The translations under genes were made by a program, and so were the position numbers. A DNA stretch of 64,000 nucleotides. It comes from Tolypeutes matacus. Its lineage: Eukaryota > Chordata > Mammalia > Cingulata > Chlamyphoridae. The notes under the pieces were generated by a model. It did not search any database, was not told the origin of the DNA, and saw only the letters and a program-made list of their open reading frames with translations. Positions 1-12,483 of this stretch are shown here, piece by piece. The stretch covers positions 744,001 to 808,000 of the forward strand of contig JAKSZT010054324.1 in assembly GCA_026826555.1 (NCBI GenBank). Reading direction: 5' to 3'. Within the stretch, counting starts at the first letter, position 1. Each line of letters starts with the position of its first letter.

Positions 1-1360
1 TTCACAAGTGCAGCAGCAATGACTGCTGAAGGAGGATGATCCACTGATGAGCCCTTGATATTGATGACTATGCTTATGGGCCTTTGCTCGTGAAATTGAA
101 ACTTAGCCTATTGTTATGGGATGCCTAAGTGTTGCCTCCTGTGAGCCTCCTTGTTGCTTAAATGTGGCCTCTCTCTAAGCCAAACTCAGCATTTAAAGGC
201 ACTATCTTACCCACAGCATGGAACATGACTTCTGGGGATGAGCCTCCTTGGCACCGAGGGATTACTACCAAGCATTGGCTGGTGATACAACTGGAAAAAG
301 ACCTTGAGTAAGGGGGGGGGGGAGGTAAAGACAAATGAGTGTATATGGTTAAGAGACTTCAAAGTGAGTCAGGAGGTCATTCCAGAGGTAACGCTTATGC
401 ACATTTCAGCAGGATCTCATAGACTGCCAAAGTGGATACTGCCCCAAATAGTGGGGCTCCTGAGGGCTCTGGAGACACCCAGGTCCTATGGTCAGTGCAG
501 ATAGCTCTGGAGTTTGGTGCCTTGCCAGTGGGCCCTACTTTGGAGTTTGTGCTCCTAAGAGTGACAGAGTTGGACTCAATTATGTCTTTCCTACACATGG
601 CTCATCCCTCCTTTCTATTTAAACTTATACTTGGTGCTGAAGTTTGTAGGTGGACATCCAAGGCACTGGAATCTTTGGGCTGTCCATGTGTCAGCTGGGT
701 TCAGACCCTCAGCAGATTTGCAACACCTGCTCTTCAGTTCATTGGACACACCCAGGACAACTAACGAGGAGGTGAGGATTGACAACCAACATACTAAGGA
801 AACAAGAGAGACTACAACTGCAAGCAAGAGAGTCCCATCCTTCAGCAGTATGGGGTTGAAGTCTCCTCTCAAGTAGAGGTAGAGTGGACATCACCATCCC
901 AGAATCCTCAGGATTGGGGAATGAACTATGGACTAGAGTGGACTTAGTGGTATTTTATTGTAGACATATTGTGATTCTAGCAATGGAAAAAATTACAACA
1001 TTTATGTGGAGGCAGTGGCCTTGGAGGATCTGGTGGCAGGGAGAGGAAAAACAGTTGCAATATGGGTTTTTTTTTGGGACTTGGGAATCATCCTGAATGA
1101 CACTTACAATGACAGATATAGGCCATTTTATATTGTCCCATAACATGCAGAACAGTGTGGGAAAGAGTGTGGACTACCATGCTCAGTGGCAATGCCCCAG
1201 GATGCATTTATCAATTGCAATCAATGTGCCACATTAATGAATAATGTTGTTTATGTGGGAGGATGTGGGAGGTGTGGGGAGTGGGGCATATGGGAATCCC
1301 TATATTTTTTGTGTAACATTTATGTAATCTAAGTATCTTCTAAAAAATAAAAAAAAATTT
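1..1360 (+). mobile_element. 5'-truncated L1-type 3' region, copy A
   Basis: This is one of four sense copies in the window of the same long element; the others start near 14.2, 38.24 and 39.48 kb, and an antisense piece lies at 32.3 kb. Copies share a 3' end ('ATGGGAATCC', then 'GTAATCTAAGTATC', then an A-rich tail) but start at different internal points, as 5'-truncated non-LTR retroelements do. I assign it to the L1 3' region because the 37.9-kb copy is fused in twin-primed fashion to inverted L1 ORF2. The copy runs off the left edge, so its 5' boundary is unknown. Short ORFs inside it (up to 110 codons) are not conserved between copies and look non-coding. Confidence 0.7.
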
Positions 1361-1850
1361 TTTTAAAGTCCAAAACCTTAAAAAAAATTTTTTTTTAAAT
1401 CTAATTACTTTCCCCTGACTCCAATTACTTTATATTACACTATTTTTTCTTCATAACATTTAATTACTCTTTAGTCTATGTGTACATATATTATATATGA
1501 ATATATAAATACTCTAATATATATATCAGATATATGTCATGTATACACATATATCAAGGGTTTGTGAAATGTGTATGTATATATGTACATATAAATTATA
1601 TAGTTGGTAAATATCTTATAAAAAAACAAAAATGTTAGAGCTTTGGAAAAGTTGACATTCATTTAATGGATACAGTAACACGCTTTACAAATGGTGAATT
1701 GAAAGCTCAATTTTTAAATACTCACTATCTTTCTCCCACTTCTCTCTCCCTCTCTCTCTCATACACATTTTCTCACACCCATTAGTTTTATTCCACAAAT
1801 CAGAAAAATACCTTCAAATTTCCCTATAACTCAGGAAAAAATACCATGTG
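1361..1850. other. AT-rich and low-complexity spacer
   Basis: The stretch holds poly(A)/poly(T) runs just after the L1 tail, an ATATGT-rich low-complexity tract at about 1480-1620 and a short (TC)n tract at about 1738-1762. I see no gene or recognisable older repeat. Confidence 0.6.
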
Positions 1851-2305
1851 TTGGCAATTAAATTATGCCCCTCTCCCCAAAGTCATGTTCAACTCCTAAT
1901 TCCTGGTCCTGTGGGTATGAACCCATTTGCATAAAGGACTTCAAAAATGCTTTCAATTAGAATGTGGCCAAAACGAATGAGAGTGGGCTTTAATCCATTA
2001 TGGCTGAAGTCCTTGTAAGGAAAGAAATTGAATATGGAAGTAGAAACCAGAGAAGGAGAGAGAGATCCATTACTATGACACAGAGGCAGAGATATATCTA
2101 CAATCCAAGGACTCCCAAAGATTGTTGGCAAGCGAGAACCAAAATGCTACAGACTTTTGGAGAAGAATGCCCTGGTGATATTGTAATGGCTACCTTAATT
2201 GGATTTCTAAGCTCCAAAATTGTGAGATAATAAATTCCTGTTTTTAGGATGACCAGTTTGTGCTATTTGTCATAGTAGTCTTGAAAAACTAAGGTACCTT
2301 GTTAG
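1851..2305 (+). mobile_element. MaLR/MLT1-type solo LTR fragment
   Basis: The order of motifs matches the MLT1-like LTR plan: 'AAATTATGCCCCTCTCCCC' near the start, 'AATGTGGCC' and 'GGGCTTTAATCCATTATGG' in the middle, then 'TTGTGAGATAATAAATTCC' and 'TTTGTCATAGTAG' at the end. The AATAAA at about 2230 sits where an LTR polyadenylation signal belongs. The clear TG...CA ends and a TSD are eroded, so the exact boundaries are uncertain. Confidence 0.65.
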
Positions 2306-3240
2306 GAAGAGTTGGCATCCAATAATTTTTATTAAAACTCTAAGAAGCTTGTAGAAGGTTATTTTCTGCTTATGTGACAGTTCCTCTGAGATGTCCACAC
2401 TTGCTCCTTATCTTTCAAGCAGACATATAATGTCCATATCAGCCTGTTCATGTATATATTGATGCTCCCAATTTGCTTTGCACATGATTTCTAAAGATAC
2501 ATGGCTTTAGGAGAGTCCTGTGAATTTGCCTGCCCAGAGCACCTTATTCTTATGTAGCCAAACTTCTCTTCAATATGATTATCTTCTGGTAATACTCCAA
2601 TATACTACTGAAATCCCAGTTAGCTCACATATTATCTCAGTATTACTCTTTCCAAAACTATCCCTTCATTTATTTTTCATTCTGGGATCAATGCCCTTTG
2701 ATTTGCACCCATTATCACTCATTTCCACTTATAACTTTCTCTTACTATTGCCACCGTTATAATTGCTATTATCTAGATGAATATTTAGATTTCACCAAAA
2801 GTGAAAAAGTGGTTGTTTTAACACATTATTTTATCATACTCTAAAAAACCTTTATGAGATGCCTTCTTTCTAGGTATTTAGATCAAAACATTACTCTCAT
2901 AATATTCACTGAAACTCATAGTTACAGCATTACAATAGAATACATAGGAGGATTTCAAATGGTTAAAAAAGCATTGTTAAGCTAGAATTTTAGATTTTTT
3001 CAGGGTCTAAGTCCTTTCCAACACATCTTGGTTATAAATCTAGCATTGTGTTTTCCTTTTTTTTGCTTTCTGAAGTTTGTTGAATTGTTATTCAAATTTT
3101 ATTCAAACCAAAGTCGTTGCACTGAGAAGCTCTCTGTTCTATTTTATATTGTGTATAAAACCTATCCCAAGACTGAGGGACTTAATCATTTTTACCTGAC
3201 AACCTTTAGGTTCTAAATTCAGTCTGGATTTGACTGTGTA
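2306..3240. other. Intergenic, possible L2 relic
   Basis: A pyrimidine-rich segment at about 2480-2790 ('CCTGCCCAGAGCACC', then 'TTATCACTCATTTCC') resembles a decayed L2 3' end in plus orientation, but the match is weak. The rest shows no gene or repeat I recognise. An 80-codon ORF at 2520-2762 lies in this tract and has no recognisable product. Confidence 0.3.
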
Positions 3241-3244
3241 ATTC

Positions 3245-3640
3245 TTCTGTGCCACATGACATTGATGGACCTCCCTCATTGTCATTCAATTGGCATAGGA
3301 ACTGTTCTGGAGGACCAAAGATAGTGTCAATGACATATCAGATAGTAGGGATGGGTACAGACTGTCTACCATGATGTCTATGCATGGCCCCTCTAAAAGG
3401 ATAGTCTTAAACTAATTATATCTCTTAAAAGTTCATTCAGGAACTCCAGAGTGTGTTTCAAGAGACCAAGTTACAAGCTGCAAGACATCTTATGACTTAG
3501 TAGTCCTGGAACATCATTTCTACCTCATTCAGTTTTTCAAGAAAAACTTTAAGGCCATCACTGGTTCACAGAATGGGGATAAACTCCACTTCTCAAAGAG
3601 TAAGTAATTTGTGACCATATTAACCTACAAATTTCTCCTC
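3245..3640. mobile_element. Decayed LTR-like repeat
   Basis: The run 'AAGCTGCAAGACATCTTATGACTTAGTAG' (about 3475-3505), followed by a 'GGAACATCA' motif and 'GGGGATAAACTCCACTTCTC', resembles a common eutherian LTR of the ERVL/MaLR group. Ends are not visible, and orientation and family are left open. Confidence 0.4.
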
Positions 3641-4860
3641 CTGCAATTATTTATATGCAAAAATATAGACAAGCCCTCCCCCTGCACTTAAAATTTTTTT
3701 AATTCTCATTCAATTTTAGTATTGGCTCAAGTCCATGATATCATTAAATGAGGTCCTGATATGCATCAGACTCTTAAATTTTTCCCCTTAATCTGAAGAC
3801 CTGAGGAGTAAAGAGACAATTAACCTCTCCTCTCCCTATGACTAACAAACAAAAGTAATTCTGGAATAAATAATCACAATGAACTCTGCATCCAAAATTA
3901 AAATACAGTTTGTTTTTAGGATTAAATAAGATAAATGCTCCTGGTCAGAATTTGTTAAAGTAATGCTTCCATAATTTTTTAAGCTGCCTATTGTCTGCTA
4001 TCCTTTGAAGTTGAAATGAAGTTACATTTTTTTTTTAATGGGAGGAAACAGGATTATTGTAATCATTGGCCCATAGTAGTTCTGAAATCCTGCTCAGCAT
4101 GTACTTCCACTGCTTTGATTAAAACCCAGGTCTGTTTCCTTCAATATTTTTCTTCTTGAATCTGGGAGCTAATGTCTGCAATCTCAGTTAAACCTTCTCA
4201 ATAATTTTCCTTTTTCCATAAAGAATAAAATATGTTTATTAGTGTGAATGTTTTTAGCCTATATTCTGCAAAAAGTCCAGGGCCTGAGGACTATTTTTCA
4301 TTTTGAATTATCTCATTCATTTTAGTCCAAGGTGATAGTTCTTTCATCAATTTAATTTTCTAATTAACTTTGTGGGATTTTATAAATCCTTTTGGTGTTC
4401 ACGCCAATAGATAAAAGCCACATCCACAAAACTTTCTAGACAGGTCCATATCTTCTTTAGCTGAAAGAGTGCTGTTGGCAATGCTCATGAGTTCCTTAGA
4501 AGGATTTATTTTCAAGATAAAAAATTTTGTGAAACCCATAATTAAATCTTTCTAGAATCTTGACAAAGAGTTTGATATTCAAACCCATAAGATGATCTTA
4601 CCTTAAAGCCCATTCTTGCTTTGTGCACCTTTGTCTTCTGGAGAAGCTGGAGATGAGAAACAGTTTTATTTTTATTATCCAGCAATTCCTAACTCTACTA
4701 CATTTATAATTTCTGTATATTTTTCTTGAAACCTAAACAGTACTTTTTCTAGTTTATCTCTCACCATCTATATGTTATCATGTGCAACAAAAAATAGACA
4801 ATAACCTCTTATCTAAATCTACCAGTTCATTAGGTGTATGTGAGAAGATGCGCAGTATTA
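3641..4860. other. Intergenic, nothing recognised
   Basis: AT-rich DNA without an ORF worth reporting, RNA gene or repeat that I can name. Confidence 0.5.
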
Positions 4861-4862
4861 TG

Positions 4863-5030
4863 TCTTAAGTTAATGTTCCCATTTAATAATTCTAACACCC
4901 CTAAGGAGTAGATATTTCAGTTTTCAATTTATGACCGAGGAAACTGAGGTTGAGATGACTTACTAACTTTTCTAGTGTTACACAATAAAAACTAGTAGAT
5001 CTGGTATTTAATCAAGTCAACCTTAATTGA
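4863..5030 (-). repeat. MIR relic
   Basis: 'GAGGAAACTGAGGTTGAGATGAC', then 'GTTACACAATAAAAACTAGTAG' and 'ATCTGGTATTTAATC' follow the antisense MIR core order (GAGGAAACTGAGG, CACACAGCTAGTAAG, GGATTCGAAC). The preceding 'CCCATTTAATAATTCTAACA' corresponds to the AT-rich MIR flank. It is an ancient tRNA-derived SINE shared by mammals. Confidence 0.65.
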
Positions 5031-6730
5031 AAGTTTATGTTCTATCCCTAAGTCAACCTTTGTGACTGCACATGTAAAATTTCCCTGAATTTCATTTCCT
5101 AGGGGCCTTTATTGAATCTAAAAATAGGAAATTGTTATATGTCCAAGCCACATTTGACATACAAGGGAATTGCTGAATATTTCCTACTGGTTCTGCATTA
5201 TTGTCAAATAGTAACTCATTTGACTTCTCATTTTATCAGAGAACCACTATTCCTAAATCCCACCAATATCTGCATTATATTTATTGGTTTGAGATCACTA
5301 ATCAGTCCTATTTCTTATATCTCAGCTGTTAACAGGAGATAAAGTATACATTGACTCTAACTAATAACATCATCCTTACAACAACTTTCTTTCATTGCTG
5401 CTCTTTTTATTTTACACCAACAATGTACTGAAGATGGTGAAAGAACACAGCAGAACAGATCTGATCTTCTGAATACTCTCCCCACAGAATTTTAACTAGC
5501 ACACATACTCTTCTTTGCAAAAGCAGATACAAGATTGCAACCATTAAGAGGCCATGAAAAAGAGGACAAAGAACGTAGCAAACATTTAGATTCTCCCAAA
5601 AAGCATTTCATCTTTGTCAGAATTTAATTTAAAACAATTCTGAAATTCAATTATTCACTGTAGACAGACTCTGAATCAGATCATCTGCTGCCAAAGCTAA
5701 ATTATCAAATAGAGAGACATAAACCTGAGTGTTTTCTGCATAATGATTGCCCATAATGATAAAAAATTCTTCCTAAAGGCTTCATGTACTGTAGCTATTA
5801 ACAAATAATCCAAGAAGGAAATGGAGACTTAAACAAATATTCTTGCACACATCTGAACATAGAAATGCCTTGAGATATAAAATTGAAACTCTTAGTAAAG
5901 ATTTTAATTTGATCTAAGCTTGGTTTAATAAATGATATATTTATTTTGCCAGTGTCATCCATTTATTAGCACCCTTTCAAATTGTCTTACCTATTTGCAT
6001 TTTATCTTGTTGACATGTTTTAATGAATATTCAAATTTGATGGACTAAAATAGATTAACAACTAAATATAGCACTACTCTCTCATACTCAGGGCAATATT
6101 ATCATGCATTAAAATGGAATCTCCATTAACCACATGTGACTTATACACAACACAGAGGACCCAGATGCCTCACAGGGGTGTTTCCAAAACCATATCCAGT
6201 ATCTCACAGGAATATTTCCCAAACCACAATCAGATATTCTACTTACCCAGTGCCTATCACCTTTTTGTTCAGATCTCATATCCACACTCTAACTGCATAT
6301 AAAATTTTGGTATAAGACACAGGCCTAATATCTGATTGCTAGAAATACCTTGGGGCACTTGATTTCATTTTAAATATTTTTCAGAGAGTTATCTTCTTGC
6401 TGATAAAATGGCAACTTGAGTGAGAAACCCAAGTTTACTTTTCTCTCTGAAAACTCAAGCCTTACATCAGCAGGGCCAATCTTTATTTCAAAAGCTGAAT
6501 AATGTGTCCAATCCAGGACTCTGACCCCCACAAGTCCTTACCTAGGCAAACCATAGGATGATTTTCATATGAGAGAGAAGTATTGAATAGATATAATAAA
6601 AAACCTGTAGTGTTTAAGTGTGGCATATATAATAGAATGATTCACTCATAATTACACCTTGTCTCCTTTCCCACTGTTCTCATCAAAATAGAGTACACAT
6701 TTCATTTTCCCTTTTAACATATAGTTTTGT
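5031..6730. other. Intergenic, nothing recognised
   Basis: AT-rich sequence with only short ORFs (76 codons at 5112-5342 and 62 codons at 6114-6302) and no family motif. Confidence 0.5.
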
Positions 6731-7145
6731 GTTTTTTTTTTCAAAACTTAAATTTTTTTATTAAAAAAAATTTAACTTTCGTTTGTTCATTTAATAATTG
6801 AAATTATAAACAATAATTTAAAAAGAAAAAGAAAATAAAGTTGCATAAAAATATCCTGTTAGATTGTAACTTACCAGCCCTGAGCTCAAGCTACGTGTCC
6901 AAATGCTGGATTTCCATTCTGGCCCCTGCTCTTCTCACGTCCCACGGAGTCACAGCCCACACTCTGCCCCTGCGATAAGGCAGTCCTCAGAGAGTCACCC
7001 CTTACCCTGACAACAGCACGCATGGCACTCCTCCACGCCGTATCTTCACAGCTCTCTCCAACCCCGCCCAGCTCCGCCAGTTCACAAGGTGCTCCCCAGC
7101 GGTCGAGGTCTCTCTTCAGACGCCGCCATGCCGGCGACAATCTTT
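6731..7145 (-). other. CpG-rich block, possible first exon or retrocopy
   Basis: About 250 bases (6890-7140) are GC-rich with many CpG dinucleotides in an otherwise AT-rich window. On the minus strand the block opens with an ATG in a good context (GGCATGG near 7131), runs about 255 bases, and then shows a consensus-like splice donor, CTG|GTAAGT, at about 6875/6874. That layout fits the CpG promoter and first exon of a gene on the minus strand. Alternatively, the minus strand ends in an A-rich run near 6728-6740, and short similar sequences (CAAAACTGATAG and CAAAACTATATG) flank the block, which would fit a retrocopy. The ATG frame stops after 15 codons. A frame from a TTG stays open for 84 codons but resembles no protein I recognise. 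The identity is unresolved. Confidence 0.45.
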
Positions 7146-7539
7146 CTATCAGTTTTGATCTATGGAAATGAATGTCATTTAACCCAAGTCTCCTTTGGTT
7201 GAAAACAACTGAATCTCAATTTGAACTACAATATGAAAATAGAGAAATTTAGTATAAAGTAACATGGTGTCTTTGAAAACCCAAATGAATGGATATGGCT
7301 GTGGCACAGGAATAAACAGAATCAAGCATTCAAATACAATCAGGGTACTCTCTCTCATCTCCCTTTGTAAATATACCCATTTTTCTTCATTAATTTTGTC
7401 CTCTATTTAACTTCATTAATTCTCATAACAACATCAAGTTCAGCCTAACTAAAGTGAAACCCACTATCCTCTCCATTGTAACATTTCAATCATGTTCCTT
7501 CTTCTGAGTTCACCATTTCAAGCAGTAAATTTGCCATTT
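7146..7539. other. Intergenic, nothing recognised
   Basis: AT-rich, no supported feature. Confidence 0.5.
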
Positions 7540-7990
7540 ACATTTTTTGGTATTTATTAATTTAGGCAAGCCAGAAACATAGGTGTACTTATGGGTGAAC
7601 CATTCTATTTTATATGCCACAATTAAACACCACAGGTTTTTTATTATATCTATTCAATACTTTTCTCTTATCCTTCCTTTTCTTTCCAACGTCATTCCTA
7701 CTACCTTGATCAATGGCCAAATCCTCTCATATGAATTGTTGCAGTAGTTTTCCAAATGATATATCCTTGCCTTGCTCTATTGCAATCCAATTACATGACT
7801 CCAAGCTGCCAAGTCTGATCTTCCTACTATGAAAAACTGGCCATTTCACAGGGCTACTTAAATCATTAATCATATTAACATTCCCCAGAATAACTTCTTT
7901 TCATAGTCTAAAAGGTAATGCATGACATGCCTATGCATTCTTTTCTAGTTTAACTCATTGATCAGCTCCCCTTCTCTCCTTTTCATACCT
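7540..7990 (+). mobile_element. L2 relic, 3' part
   Basis: The segment preserves the order of an L2 3' region: 'TGTTGCAGTAGTTTTCC', 'CCTTGCCTTGCTCTATTGC', 'AAGTCTGATCTTCC', then 'CTAAAAGGTAATGCATGACATGCC' and 'AACTCATTGATCAGCTCCCC'. This matches the L2 pattern of '...CTACTGCAATAGCCTCC... GAGTGATCTTCC... GGATAAAGTCCAAACTCC'. Strongly decayed and without coding potential. Confidence 0.5.
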
Positions 7991-8089
7991 GAATGCCATA
8001 ATTTAAAAAAATATGAATTTCATGATATGCAATTTAATTACTCCTCAACAATTGGACAAGCTCTCGGTCCCCTCTACATGAATAATTAA

Positions 8090-8690
8090 CTTAGTTTCTT
8101 TATTGATGCTGTAACAAATGACTAAAATTTAGTGAATTGAAACAATGCAAATTTATTGTATTACAGTTCTGTAGGTCAGAGGTCCTCATTGGGATAAAAC
8201 CCAAGGGTTGAGAATCTGCATTCCATTCTGGAAACTCTAGGGCAAGACTGCTTTTCCTGCTCATTCAGTTTGTTGACAGAACTCTGTTCCTTATGATTAT
8301 ATGACTGAGATCTCTATTTTCTTTATGGGTGTCATCTGAAGGCCTTCCCAGATCCTAGAGGTTACTTATATCTCTTAGCTCATGGCCCTGTTCCTCCCTC
8401 ATCAAAGCCAACAATAGCAAAGTTAGTCCTTCCCTTACTTCACGTCTCTTTTCCTTCTCCGATATCATTTCTCCGACTCACTGTTTGACCTCCTCGTCTA
8501 TTTTTAAGGACTCATGTAACTAGATTGTGCCCATTCTACTAATCTAGAATAATCTCTGCATTTCAAAGACTTTAATTCTAATTACATCTGCAAAGACGCT
8601 TTTGCCATGGAATGTAACATATTCACAGGTCTCAGGAATTAAAGCATGTGTATAGGGGCATTATTCTTCTTACCAAGTGAATTTTATTCA
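8090..8690 (-). mobile_element. ERVL/MaLR-type solo LTR, antisense
   Basis: Starts with 'TTAGTTTCTTTATTGATGCTGTAACAAATGACTAAAA', contains 'AAATTTATTGTATTACAGTTCTG' and 'GGTCAGAGGTCC', and ends with 'GTAACATATTCACAGGTCTC' and 'GGGGCATTATTCTTCTTACCA'. This is the familiar antisense face of an old eutherian LTR in the ERVL/MaLR group. No coding region accompanies it and no clear TSD was found. Confidence 0.65.
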
Positions 8691-10365
8691 ATTTTCAGAA
8701 ATAGAGTTAGTAGGTGATTTCATCTGGAGAGTCCTAACATTCCAAGTCTAGCTATAGCCTTCTTATACTTGCTCTCTATGTGCCGAATGATTTTTCCAAA
8801 AAAAAAAAAAAAACCTTTATCACACTATAAATAATTAGTTGCTTATTTATTATTTTATTTCAGCAAACTTTTTATTACTCATCATGGCAGCACAACAATA
8901 TTATTAGGATATTAGATGCATACACCCATTAGATGATTATTCAAAGAGAAAACACACCTTTTTTTTGCTAGCAATATTACCCATTTTTTCAAATAGTTTT
9001 TCTTATGTTTCTTGAATGCGGTGTAGCTAATAATATTTCAAGGTAAAATGGAGAAACAAATGGCTAAGGGAAAAAAGAAATAATGCTTTAGAAATGATCC
9101 ATTCTCACTTAAGGTACACAACAAATTTTGTACCTTTACTTATTATCCAAATACTATAGCCTAAATTCTGAAAAACTATTTATGGCCATTTTAAAAACAT
9201 GACAAAATATGAGTTGTCTTAGCTCTAAATTTAAGTATCTTCATTTTTACGGTCCTCTTATGAAAGGTGTAGCTTAGTTTTGACATATGAGTATTTAATA
9301 TAAAAACATACTCATCATTCAAGTATTTGAAATCTCTGTTATCATATAAGTATTTTTTATTAACTTAATTAAAATCCACCCTTCATGTTGTGAAAGAAAT
9401 AGAAACACCAAATGGTTTTCTAGGCACCTCAGTAAAGATTGATTGCATCTATAATTATATGCTTGGAAGGTTTTCAAATAATTTTGTCCAAGTTGACTCT
9501 TACTAGTATATCTTTCCTAGTAAGAAAAATAGAATATTATTTTATAATAATAGATAATAGAAATAGAGTATATTTTTAAAATAATCATTTAAAGATTTGA
9601 ACTCATTTGTAAAATGTGAGAGGAAAGTAAATTTTAAAGAACAGTATAATTTAGTATCAAAACATATGACAAGTGGATTTCAACCCAAGCCCCCAAAATG
9701 TTTAATTGGTAGGAGCTACCTACAAGGTTATGGAAAGAAAAACTATAAGCTCACTTTAGGATTTAATAAATAATAGATCCATAATTGTTAATAATGTCTG
9801 TCATTTAAAATACCAGGCATTTGATCTAAATGAACAGTCTTAGTTTACTGAGTGAGATGTAAAGATATCTCCTGCTGCTGCACATTTTAAATCCTTATTC
9901 TGGGACACAGCCTCCTTAACATAATTATTAACTCATGAAGTAGATGCTAATACTTTATCTGTGGACTTGAGTCATAGGAATATAATCAATTTTATCGTAG
10001 CAGTACCAATCTACAATAAATGATGGTGTTACTCCACTAATTAAATTAAAGGATAGAACACAGAATAAGGGTATCTATTCATAGTTTTTTGCCAAAGGTG
10101 TAGTGCTATATTTCATAAATTTGTTGGGTTTGCAACAAACAGATCTATTAAATTTCATTCTAATATAATGAATTTTATTTATTGGACAATGCATTGTATT
10201 ATAGCCAAGCATCATGAAACACAAACTATAGAGGACAAATAGTCAATTACTTTTGGCTTGGGGTAATTTGCAAAGTTGGTCAGCTAACATCGACAGTATC
10301 CTTGTTCTACCTTCTTATTTCATTACAATTTAAATTAATTGGTCCATAAAAATGAGAACAGTTAT
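8691..10365. other. Intergenic, nothing recognised
   Basis: AT-rich with a short poly(A) run at about 8798-8813. No gene or repeat recognised. Confidence 0.5.
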
Positions 10366-10881
10366 TGAAAAGACATAAGCTACCACAATAAACTCAAGAA
10401 ACAATAAAAAATTCTTTATATACCCATAACAAGTAAAGAGACTGAATCAGTAATTTAAAACAAGTCTTACAATGAAAATACAGGCCCTAATGTCTTCATT
10501 GGTGAACTCTCAAAAATATTTAATGAGGAATTATAACCAAGAAAAAGGAATACTTCTCAACTTATTCAATATTAATTAAACAAAATACACACAAAAAACT
10601 CCAGACCAATATTCCTTATGATATAGAATTAAAAAATCATTAACAAAATACTAGCAAACTGAATTTAGCACTATATAAAAATGATTATACACTTACACAA
10701 GTGGAATTTATAACGGGAATGAAAGGTTGATTTAATGTGAAAAGTAATAAATTTAACAGACCAGAGTAATAGAAAGTGGATGAAAACCCATAAGGTAATC
10801 TCAATAGACACAGAAAAAGCACCCAAAACATCTCATGATAAAAAAAACACTCAGCAAACTAGGAATAAAAGTGAATTACCT

Positions 10882-10998
10882 ATGGGGAGCATATGTAGCT
10901 CAAGTGGTTGAGCACCTGCTTCCCATGTATGAGGTCCTGAGGTCCTGAGTTTTAGTGCCTCCTAAAAAAAAAAAAAAAAAAAAAAGAGAGAGAGAGAA
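10882..10998 (+). mobile_element. DAS-type tRNA-like SINE
   Basis: 'GGGGAGCATATGTAGCTCAAGTGG' carries the A-box-like region and 'GGTCCTGAG...GTGCCTCC' the B-box end, followed by a poly(A) and (AG)n tail. A 7-base duplication (GGTCCTGA repeated) sits just before the B box. Imperfect TSDs GTGAATTACC and AGAGAATTCCC flank it, inside the older L1. Confidence 0.8.
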
Positions 10999-12368
10999 TT
11001 CCCTCAACCTGATAAAGAACATCTAGAAAAACCCCACAGTGAACATCATATTTAATGGTAGAAGTGTAAAAAGCATTCCTCCTAAGAAAAGAACAAATTA
11101 AAAATATCTGTTCCTGCCCCTTCTATTCAACTTTGTACTGGAAATTCTAGCTAAGGCAATTAAGAAAGGAAAAGAAACAAAATGTATCCAGATTGGAAAG
11201 GAAGAAGTAATATCTGTATATACAGATGACATGATCTTGTATATAGACTATCCTAAGGTAGCCACAAAATAATTACTAAGGTGAATCACTGAGTTCAGTA
11301 AGATTGCAGGATCTATATTAGTACACAAAAATTACTTGTGTTTTATGTACTATCAATGAACAATTTAAAAAGTAAATTAAGAGAATTAAATTAAATACCC
11401 AAAATAGTAATATATAGGAAAACATTTAACAAAAGCAGAGTAATACTTGTACAATGAAATGAACTAATGTAGACCTAAATAAATGTAAAGATATTCCATT
11501 TTTATGGTCAGAAAGACTTAATATTATTAAAATGACAATATAAACAAATTGGTCTTCAGATTCATTACAATCTCTACCAAAATAACAGCTTCCACTTTTT
11601 TTTTCTTTTGCAGAAATTTACAGACTTTTCCAAAACTTCATGTAGAAATTCAAGGGACCGAGAATAGTCAAAACAATTTTGAGAAGGAGCAACAAAGTTG
11701 GAAGGTTCATAACTTCCTGATTGCAATTCGGAATTGCTGTTGCCCTGGCGCAAAGATAGATATAGACATCAATGGAATAGAATTGAGACTTTAGGAATAA
11801 ACCCTTTTAATTATGATCAGTTGATTTTTGACAAAACTGACAAGACAATTCAGTGGAGAAGGAATAGTCTTTCAACAGCCAGATATCCACATGCAAAGGA
11901 ATGATTTTGGACACCTACCTCATGCCACATAGAAAAATTAATTAAAAATAGATCACATATTTAAATGTAACAGATACAATTATAACACTCTTAGAAAGAA
12001 GGGGTAAATCTTCATGAACTTGGGTTAGGCAAAGCCTTCTTCAATTCAACATCATGAATATAAGAACAAAAAGAAAAAAAAAAAAGATAAAATGGACTTC
12101 ATCAAAAAATACCACAAACAATACCATCAAGAAAGTGAAATGAAATTTAAAAAATAGTAGGAAATTATTTAAAATCATATTTCTGTATAAGGCCTTGTAT
12201 GAAGAGTATGTAAAAACTTTTCAAACTCAAAACAATAAAATGACAACCTAATTAATAAATCGGCAAACTATTTGAATAGACCTTTCTATATAGAAGATAT
12301 ATAATTGGTGAATAAGCTTATGAAAAGTGCTCAACATCAACTTTTAATGAGGGAAATACAAATCAAAA

Positions 12369-12483
12369 CCACAATGAGGGAGTAGATGTAGCTCAGTGGT
12401 TGAGCACCTGTTTCCCATGTATGAGGTCTTGGGTTCAATCCTCAATACCTCCTAAAAACAAAAAACCAAAAAATCCACAATGA
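12369..12483 (+). mobile_element. DAS-type tRNA-like SINE with TSD
   Basis: 'TAGATGTAGCTCAGTGGTTG' is the A-box region and 'GGGTTCAATCCTCAATACC' the B-box region, ending in an A-rich tail. The 9-bp TSD CCACAATGA is present at 12369-12377 and 12475-12483. It interrupts the old L1, so it is younger than that L1. Confidence 0.88.

Noticed and set aside
12390..12460. tRNA-like sequence that could be called as a tRNA gene
   Set aside because: A/B boxes belong to a SINE with A-rich tail and TSD; no intact cloverleaf is expected. The same applies to the other SINE copies.
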